The position numbers were made by a program, and so were the translations under genes. 39,500 nucleotides of DNA. Source: Candidatus Aminicenantota bacterium. GTDB taxonomy: Bacteria; Acidobacteriota; Aminicenantia; UBA2199. This document shows positions 34,296-39,500 of this stretch, piece by piece (positions within the stretch are counted from its first letter, which is position 1; every line of letters begins with the position of its first letter). The DNA is taken from contig WVZO01000222.1 in NCBI GenBank assembly GCA_011772425.1, positions 12,969 to 52,468 of the forward strand, read 5' to 3'. The notes beneath the pieces were generated by a model, which was given only the letters and a program-made list of their open reading frames with translations, searched no databases and was not told the origin of the DNA.

Positions 34296-35321
34296 TCATC
34301 TTTTCCCTTTCCTGAATTTTTCTTTTTTAGAGTAACGATGCCCCCGGCTGGCATTTCCGTAACTGAACTTGTCCGTCCTTTGTCTGTAGTATTCGTGCCA
34401 CAATTTCTGTTTTGGAAACAGCGGATGGGGACGATAAGGGAACTTCACCTGGGATGGGTCCACACCGATGATTTTATGCCAGCGGTTATTGCCTACCCCC
34501 ATCCTATAAGCAAACGTAATGTAAGGAACCTGGTCCACCTCAAAACCCATAATATAGGTGGTAAGGGAATCAGCCAACACCACATCCTCAGAAGCCACGG
34601 CAAATCCATGAAACACAGGACTTCCCCTTATAGGTCCTTTGCCCTCCATCCCATAGAGCCCATCAATTATTGTCAACGAGGGAGTAATCTCTTTTAAAAG
34701 CCTGGCAAAATTTTTACCTCCGTTCTCCAGCAATTGAATAAACTTCTCATTCTTCAAGGCACTAAGTTTTTTTAACTCCGTAATAGGGGCTCCGAACAGG
34801 AATGCCCGTTCTTCAGCTGTTACAAAACCAAGCATATTAACAATAGACCCGCAAATAGGAAATATATTATGGGTCTTGGGAGGCACAACACTGATCATAT
34901 AATCAGCTTCATACCCGGTGTAACTGACCTCCCTGGGACCGGCAAAAGTGGCCACTTCGAGATTATACTCATGAGGCAGCTCATCAAGGTTGATCAACTT
35001 AGCACCTTTCAACTCCACTTCTTTGTACTTAAACTTATAGAAGATGTCCCATGTGCTTTTGCCATAGTAGTACGCGCCATCCGACCCCTCAATCACAGAT
35101 ATATCCGAAATGCCAAAATGATCTTTAAGATAAAATATCAATGAGTCCACTGTTTCATAATTGGTATTGGCATAAATCTCACGTGGTCCGGAGAGATTTA
35201 TCTTTATTGCCACCTTATAGAAAGATTTCAAGGTTAAATGCGGCGAAATCGCATCCATTACTCTCTTTACAAACTCTTTTTTCCGAGTTTCTTTGGTTAA
35301 CACAATTTCCTTACGCTTCAT
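34296..35321 (-). CDS. DUF362 domain protein
   Basis: A 341-residue protein with the layout of DUF362 proteins: VAIKINLSGPREIYANTN, ISVIEGSDGAYY, SVVPPKTHNIFPICGSIVNMLGF and TIIDGLYGMEGKGPIRGSP. DUF362 domains occur alone or with ferredoxin domains; their biochemical role is not established to my knowledge. No Cys-rich iron-sulfur motif is present here. The C-terminal 60 residues are basic and may be disordered. AAGGAG is 10 bases before the ATG. It is coupled to larB downstream and follows a glycosyltransferase gene by 44 bases, so the four minus-strand genes after the tRNA form one likely transcript. Confidence 0.85.
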   Translation of the reverse strand: MKRKEIVLTKETRKKEFVKRVMDAISPHLTLKSFYKVAIKINLSGPREIYANTNYETVDSLIFYLKDHFGISDISVIEGSDGAYYYGKSTWDIFYKFKYKEVELKGAKLINLDELPHEYNLEVATFAGPREVSYTGYEADYMISVVPPKTHNIFPICGSIVNMLGFVTAEERAFLFGAPITELKKLSALKNEKFIQLLENGGKNFARLLKEITPSLTIIDGLYGMEGKGPIRGSPVFHGFAVASEDVVLADSLTTYIMGFEVDQVPYITFAYRMGVGNNRWHKIIGVDPSQVKFPYRPHPLFPKQKLWHEYYRQRTDKFSYGNASRGHRYSKKEKFRKGKR

Positions 35322-35365
35322 TCAATCAGTACTCCTTGTGTAAAAGGGAAACATTTTTTTAACAA

Positions 35366-36424
35366 TCATAATCTATTTAAATGTTCCAATAATATCTTCC
35401 CGGTTTTCTTTTTCAGGTATTTTTTCAATGCCTCCTGCTGCGAACGGAGAATCTTCTCTTTCAACCGGGAATCAGTGAGAATCTGATCTATTAATGCAGC
35501 TGCCTGGAGAAAATCCTTTTGTTTCACCAGGACACCCCCACTGTTCATGGTTTCCTGCACCGCACCAGCATTGAAAGCCACCACCGGGATATCCAAATAA
35601 AAACTCTCGGGGATAGGGGCACAAAATCCCTCATGCTCACTCATGTGCAAGTACAAGTGGGATAATTTAAAGTATGAGATCAATTCGTCATCCGGGACAT
35701 GACCGGTAAAATGAACATTTTTTATTTCCAGTTGGGAGACCAGGTTCTGAAGGGCCGAATAATACCGTTCAAATCCCCTGTATTCACCCACGATAAACAA
35801 CCGCGAATTGGCATTAAAATACTCCTGGTAGAGATAAAACGTTTTGATGACATCTTCTACCATTTTATTGGGAATGATTCGCCCCACAAAGAGGATATTG
35901 GTTTTTCCGTCAGCAAAAATTTCCTTTAAAACAGGAACGGTTTCTTTTTCAAATTTCTCAAAATTCATCACCAGGGGCAGCACGCCGGTATTGGGGAAAC
36001 CAGCCTCTTTAAGCTCGCTTTCATTGTACACCGAATCTCCCAGTGCCAGGTCCACCTTGTCTGCCAGGTTTTTCAATTCAATCCTACCTTTGTAGCAATC
36101 CTTGGCCAACACCCGGTGGTAATCAAGAAAGAACTCAAAGGGCGTAATATTGTGGTAAATGATTACCTTTTTATCCGGGACTCTTAGAAATTTTTTTGTT
36201 ACCGGTGAACCAATAGAAAAATGGAATATAATAATATTTTCCGGGGCAGAATACCTGTCGTACTCCAGGTAATTGATGATCTGGTCCGCGTACCGGGGAT
36301 GATAAAAGAGAGCAAATATTTCCGAATGATGGCCCTGGTCTCGTAAAAAATTCCTGATTTCCAATGCCTCATTGCCAATGGCATCCCCATAAGAATGGGA
36401 AGTTAAAAACTGGTGAATGTTCAT
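35366..36424 (-). CDS. Glycosyltransferase family 4 (GT-B fold)
   Basis: A 352-residue retaining glycosyltransferase. N-terminal acceptor domain (about 1-165) contains YHNITPFEFF. The C-terminal nucleotide-sugar domain starts at about 170 (TNILFVGRIIPNKMVEDVI) and has the EX7E motif (Glu265 and Glu273 in SEHEGFCAPIPESF). The family transfers sugars from NDP- or GDP-sugars to glycans or lipids; the sugar is not readable. It is expected to work at the cytoplasmic membrane face in surface polysaccharide assembly. It starts 5 bases after the stop of the upstream coiled-coil gene and has no clear ribosome site, so it likely depends on coupling. Confidence 0.92.
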   Translation of the reverse strand: MNIHQFLTSHSYGDAIGNEALEIRNFLRDQGHHSEIFALFYHPRYADQIINYLEYDRYSAPENIIIFHFSIGSPVTKKFLRVPDKKVIIYHNITPFEFFLDYHRVLAKDCYKGRIELKNLADKVDLALGDSVYNESELKEAGFPNTGVLPLVMNFEKFEKETVPVLKEIFADGKTNILFVGRIIPNKMVEDVIKTFYLYQEYFNANSRLFIVGEYRGFERYYSALQNLVSQLEIKNVHFTGHVPDDELISYFKLSHLYLHMSEHEGFCAPIPESFYLDIPVVAFNAGAVQETMNSGGVLVKQKDFLQAAALIDQILTDSRLKEKILRSQQEALKKYLKKKTGKILLEHLNRL

Positions 36425-36429
36425 TGTAA

Positions 36430-37095
36430 TTAAGTTGAATCCGGTTGGGGGAAGATTTTTTTCTCAATCGCCCGTTCTCGATTTTCCAGGAATTCGATTT
36501 TATCTTCCAGGACTTTTATTTTTGTTTTTTGCAATTCGTGGTCAATTTTCAGTTTTGATGATTCCACGATCAAATTGTTCAAGGCATTGTGCAGCAATTT
36601 GATATACTCTTTACTTTGCATCACCACCTGTTTATAATTCTCGATCTCCTCGGTGTTTTTGAAGGTTTTATAAGCATTATCGTTATACCTGTCGCCGCTG
36701 AACTGCTTTAATTCGTTATAGATCGGTCGTGTCATAAATCGTACTAAAGGAAATATAACCTTTCTTATCTTGATGAAAATTTTTTTTATAAATCCCCGGA
36801 ATCCCGGCCCCTCTTCTATTTCGAAGGTAATCTCCAGGGGATGAAATTCTTTTTTAGGAGGGGCATCCGGTTGAGTCGGATACAGGTGGGGTTCGTAGAC
36901 ATTGGGTACTTCGAGGAAATCTGGCAGCGGCAGCAATTCCATATCCACGATTTCATCGACTTCGATTTGTCTGATGACCCCGGCATCTTTTTTCTCCTGG
37001 ATGCGTTTTTGAATCGCACTCATAATCTGGTCAACATTGATTTCCTTATTGGCAGAGATAAACGATTCCATGGAAGGGTCTTTATCATCCGGCAT
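36430..37095 (-). CDS. Coiled-coil protein associated with glycan genes
   Basis: A 221-residue protein of unknown activity. The N-terminal INVDQIMSAIQKRIQEKK motif (about 19-36) resembles the short VDxIMxxIxxxI helix found at the start of many proteins in polysaccharide clusters. An acidic/Pro-rich stretch follows (50-95). A basic amphipathic or membrane-peripheral segment (FIKKIFIKIRKVIFPLVRFM, about 100-119) comes next, then coiled coil to about 213. AAGGAG lies 6 bases before the ATG. It sits between tRNA-Arg and a GT4 gene on the same strand. It may help to hold glycosyltransferases at the membrane, which is inference. Confidence 0.75.
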   Translation of the reverse strand: MPDDKDPSMESFISANKEINVDQIMSAIQKRIQEKKDAGVIRQIEVDEIVDMELLPLPDFLEVPNVYEPHLYPTQPDAPPKKEFHPLEITFEIEEGPGFRGFIKKIFIKIRKVIFPLVRFMTRPIYNELKQFSGDRYNDNAYKTFKNTEEIENYKQVVMQSKEYIKLLHNALNNLIVESSKLKIDHELQKTKIKVLEDKIEFLENRERAIEKKIFPQPDST

Positions 37096-37128
37096 ATTGT
37101 TCTCCTTTTAAGCGGGGAAAATGGGAAT

Positions 37129-37201
37129 CGCGCCAGGAGGGACTCGAACCCCCAACCTTTTGATTCGTAGTCAAACGCTCTATCCATTGAGCTACTGGCG
37201 C
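37129..37201 (-). tRNA. tRNA-Arg (anticodon ACG)
   Basis: A complete 73-base cloverleaf: acceptor arms GCGCCAG and CTGGCGC, D-arm GCTC...GAGC, anticodon loop CTACGAA on a TTTGA/TCAAA stem, and T-arm GGGGTTCGAGTCCC-like sequence. ACG (read as ICG after deamination) decodes CGU, CGC and CGA. The CCA end is not encoded. The coiled-coil gene begins 34 bases downstream on the same strand. Confidence 0.97.
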
Positions 37202-37213
37202 AGCCTGGTAGAG

Positions 37214-37242
37214 ATTATATAATCATTTGCCGTTTATTTCAA
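37214..37242 (-). promoter_or_regulatory. Promoter of tRNA-Arg and probably of the genes after it
   Basis: Minus strand TTGAAA (37237-37242), 17-base spacer, TATAAT (37214-37219), with the predicted start a few bases before the tRNA 5' end. No separate promoter is visible between the tRNA and the next gene. Confidence 0.8.
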
Positions 37243-37346
37243 GACCATTTTCCATTATTTTTTACCCCCGGCGGCCAATCCCCCGGCGGGGGCAGTTATT
37301 ATAGGTAAGGAAAAGAGAGAATATAATAGAGAAAACCAAAAGAATA

Positions 37347-37375
37347 TTCTCAAAACACTCTGAATCTGCTATAAT
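37347..37375 (+). promoter_or_regulatory. Promoter of the AAA ATPase-nuclease gene
   Basis: TTCTCA (37347-37352), 17-base spacer, perfect TATAAT (37370-37375), about 30 bases before the ATG. Confidence 0.55.
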
Positions 37376-37410
37376 CTAGTTGGATTGATTTTCGGAGCAA
37401 ATGAAGCAGG

Positions 37411-38985
37411 ATGACAAAGCAATTTAATATAACCGGCAATTGTATTCCCAGGCGGCATTATATGGGAGATATGTCCAAAAAGCTGGACAAGATCATGGCA
37501 ATGGTAGCCAATGGCGATTATTTCACCATCAACCGCCCGCGCCAATACGGTAAAACCACCATTATCTATTTACTGGAACAGAAACTGCTAAAAAACAAAC
37601 ATTACCTGGTATTGAGTATTAGCTTCGAGGAGATCGATGCCGTCACTTATAAAAAACAAGAATGGTTTATTTCTACTTTCCTGGATATACTGAGTGAACA
37701 ATTGGAATTTTTGCAGGAAAAAGAACTGTTAGCTTTAATCCAGGACAAAAAGACCATTGCCAATTTGAAGCAATTAAATACATTTCTAACCCGGATTATT
37801 GCCAGTTCAGACCGGAAAGTGGTCCTGATAATCGATGAGGTGGATAAAGCCAGCAACAATCAATTATTCCTGGATTTCCTGGGCATGCTTCGGGCAAAGT
37901 ATCTCAGGAGAAACCAGGGAAAAGGGAGCGCCTTTCACTCCGTCATCCTTGCCGGGGTGCACGATGTCAAAACACTAAAAGCCAAAATTCGCCCGGAAGA
38001 AAAAAAGATGTACAACAGTCCCTGGAATATCGCTGTGGACTTTAAAGTGGACCTCGCTCTTTCCCTTGAAGAAATTTCTTCTATGCTGGAGGAATACGTA
38101 AACGAACGACAGGTCAAAATAGAGATTCCATTTTTTGCTGAAAAACTTTTTTATTTTACTTCCGGGTATCCATTCCTGGTGAGCTACCTGTGCAAAATTA
38201 TCGACGAAGAGCTATTGCTGGACAAAAGTAAAAAGAAATGGGAACCTCACGACCTGGTTGGCGCGGTTCAAATTGCTCTTACCGAGAATAATACCAATTT
38301 CAAAAGCCTGATAAAAAACCTGGAGAACAACCCGGAGCTTTATGAGCTTGTATTTAAGATTATCATGAATGAGAGGGAATTTTCCTATAACCTGGATAAC
38401 CCGGTGATTCACCTGGGTGACATGTATGGTGTTTTGCGCAGGCATAGAGGACGAGCAAAAATCCATAACCGTCTATATGAGCAGCGCATTTATAATTATA
38501 TGGCCTCTAAAATGGAAACCTCCGGGGAGATAAGATTTGATCATGTCAGCATCAGTTATATCGAGGAAGACGGCACATTAAACATTGAAAAAGCCATACG
38601 AAAATTCCAGGAATTTATGAAAGAGCAGTACAGCGCAAAGGATAAAGACTTCCTCGAAAGAAACGGCAGACTGCTGTTCCTGGCGTTTATAAGACCAATC
38701 ATTAACGGGATAGGCTTTGATTTCAAGGAGGTTCAGATATCTGAGGAAAAGCGTCTGGATATCGTCATTACCTATGAAAATAAAAAATACATCATTGAAC
38801 TTAAAATCTGGCGGGGGGAAACCTATCATCAGACAGGAATCGCTCAGTTATGCGATTATCTTGAGCGGCAGAATGAACGTATTGGTTATCTTTTGATCTT
38901 TGACCTGAGGAAAGAGAGCGGCCGGGCAGGTAAATGGGAGAAGATCGAAAGGCAGGGCACAGAGATTTTCGCCGCCTGGATTTAG
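37411..38985 (+). CDS. AAA-like ATPase with C-terminal PD-(D/E)XK nuclease-like domain
   Basis: A 524-residue protein. Residues about 10-230 form a P-loop ATPase with Walker A RPRQYGKTT (42-50) and Walker B VVLIIDEVD (136-144). A winged-helix-like middle part follows. The C-terminal domain (about 410-524) has the PD-(D/E)XK pattern RLDIVI (Asp450) and YIIELKIW (Glu463, Lys465), and a later Gln/Tyr-rich helix. This is the plan of the widespread AAA-ATPase-like/DUF1703 proteins, often numerous in one genome, some with features of selfish or defence elements; no activity is proven. AAGCAGG abuts the ATG and GGAG lies further upstream. It has no partner gene on either side that would mark a restriction or toxin system. 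Confidence 0.85.
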   Translation: MTKQFNITGNCIPRRHYMGDMSKKLDKIMAMVANGDYFTINRPRQYGKTTIIYLLEQKLLKNKHYLVLSISFEEIDAVTYKKQEWFISTFLDILSEQLEFLQEKELLALIQDKKTIANLKQLNTFLTRIIASSDRKVVLIIDEVDKASNNQLFLDFLGMLRAKYLRRNQGKGSAFHSVILAGVHDVKTLKAKIRPEEKKMYNSPWNIAVDFKVDLALSLEEISSMLEEYVNERQVKIEIPFFAEKLFYFTSGYPFLVSYLCKIIDEELLLDKSKKKWEPHDLVGAVQIALTENNTNFKSLIKNLENNPELYELVFKIIMNEREFSYNLDNPVIHLGDMYGVLRRHRGRAKIHNRLYEQRIYNYMASKMETSGEIRFDHVSISYIEEDGTLNIEKAIRKFQEFMKEQYSAKDKDFLERNGRLLFLAFIRPIINGIGFDFKEVQISEEKRLDIVITYENKKYIIELKIWRGETYHQTGIAQLCDYLERQNERIGYLLIFDLRKESGRAGKWEKIERQGTEIFAAWI

Positions 38986-38993
38986 ACGCTAAA

Positions 38994-39500
38994 TTGAAAC
39001 AAGAAATTGCCGTTGTTGTTTTACATTACAATAAAATCCGTTTGACGCAGCGCTGTATTCAATCCATCCTGGAGGCCGGCTATCCACCGCAGCAAATCTA
39101 TTGCTTTGACAACGGTTCCCAACCGGAGGTTTTTGAACAGTTGAACCGGGATTTTCCTTTGTGTCATCATCAACGAGTCGAAGAAAATCGCGGTTTCTCC
39201 GGTGGATTTAACCGGGCATTGGCATGGGTGTTTTCCAGCGGCTGCTCTTCGGCGCTGTTTTGCACCAACGATACCCTGGTGGAACCTGGCGCAGCAGAAG
39301 CCTGTGCCCACACTGCCGTTCAAACCAACGCCGGGATGGTGGCTCCGTTGATTGTCTACCTTTCCCGGCCCGATGCCATCGACTCCATCGGTGCCTATTT
39401 CAATGCCGATACCGGCACCATTCACCACTACCATGAATACGGAATGCCAGCGCTCCTGGACCCGCAAAAAGATTATATGCCGGGAACTGCTTTGTGGATT
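38994..39500 (+). CDS. Glycosyltransferase family 2, 3' partial
   Basis: The frame from a TTG at 38994 is open to the window end (169 codons). It begins KQEIAVVVLHYNK and contains CFDNGS, ENRGFSGGFNRAL, and LFCTNDTL (a DxD-like site as NDT), followed by the GTALWI region, as in rhamnosyltransferase-like GT2 (GT-A fold) enzymes. No ATG lies at the expected start, so a TTG start is assumed; the ribosome site is weak. It starts 8 bases after the ATPase-nuclease gene. A role in surface polysaccharide synthesis is likely, matching the GT4 gene about 3 kb away. Confidence 0.85.
   Translation, partial: MKQEIAVVVLHYNKIRLTQRCIQSILEAGYPPQQIYCFDNGSQPEVFEQLNRDFPLCHHQRVEENRGFSGGFNRALAWVFSSGCSSALFCTNDTLVEPGAAEACAHTAVQTNAGMVAPLIVYLSRPDAIDSIGAYFNADTGTIHHYHEYGMPALLDPQKDYMPGTALWI

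Noticed and set aside
37411..38985. AAA ATPase-nuclease as part of a defence system
   Set aside because: No restriction, toxin or other defence partner is adjacent, and this family is widespread as single genes.

Overview
The window looks like a chromosomal segment of a Gram-negative (diderm) heterotrophic bacterium. It encodes lipoproteins, an outer-membrane beta-barrel protein and periplasmic sensor domains. Near-consensus sigma70-type promoters and AGGAGG-type ribosome sites are visible. Arrays of beta-propeller two-component sensors, COG2403 and UPF0200-like proteins, LarB and many short intergenic repeats resemble lineages such as Aminicenantes/Acidobacteriota. That placement is an inference from gene content and no marker gene here proves it.

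Region 1 (1-8.5 kb) is rich in peptidases and envelope proteins. It has a 5'-truncated M56 (BlaR1-like) membrane peptidase fused to a very Lys/Glu-rich tail, a papain-like C1 peptidase, a TIG plus clostripain (C11) lipoprotein, a TlpA-like lipoprotein overlapping a small thioredoxin, and a predicted outer-membrane beta-barrel protein. Region 2 (8.6-14.8 kb) is a minus-strand block: an unknown protein with a long charged helix, the NAD(P)H-hydrate repair enzyme (NnrE-NnrD), TsaE, and upstream a COG2403 GTPase with its own promoter.

Region 3 (14.8-28.0 kb) is the most striking part: three consecutive very large sensors on the plus strand with nearly the same periplasmic half (13 recognisable propeller repeats plus a Y_Y_Y domain) but different cytoplasmic outputs. 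The first carries a complete Hanks-type Ser/Thr kinase, the second a hybrid His kinase with receiver, and the third the same with an added GAF domain. A soluble receiver-His kinase follows. The locus appears to join one sensing module to both Ser/Thr and His-Asp phosphorylation.

Region 4 (28.0-33.5 kb) is repeat-rich: a 21-bp tandem array inside a small ORF, an AraC-type DNA-binding protein, a decayed flavin-reductase gene behind an intact promoter, a coiled-coil membrane protein and a dCMP-deaminase-like protein that both look leaderless, then coaD and a UPF0200-like kinase. Two copies of a 30-bp-stem hairpin repeat lie in opposite orientation around 30.2-33.5 kb. Region 5 (33.5-39.5 kb) holds LarB, a DUF362 protein, a GT4 glycosyltransferase and a glycan-cluster coiled-coil protein (minus strand), tRNA-Arg(ACG), an AAA ATPase with a C-terminal nuclease-like domain, and a GT2 glycosyltransferase cut by the window end.

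A recurrent theme is tandem repeats with a 7-bp period (different sequences at different sites) in gaps and across gene boundaries. In several cases they supply the stop codon or ribosome site of the flanking gene.
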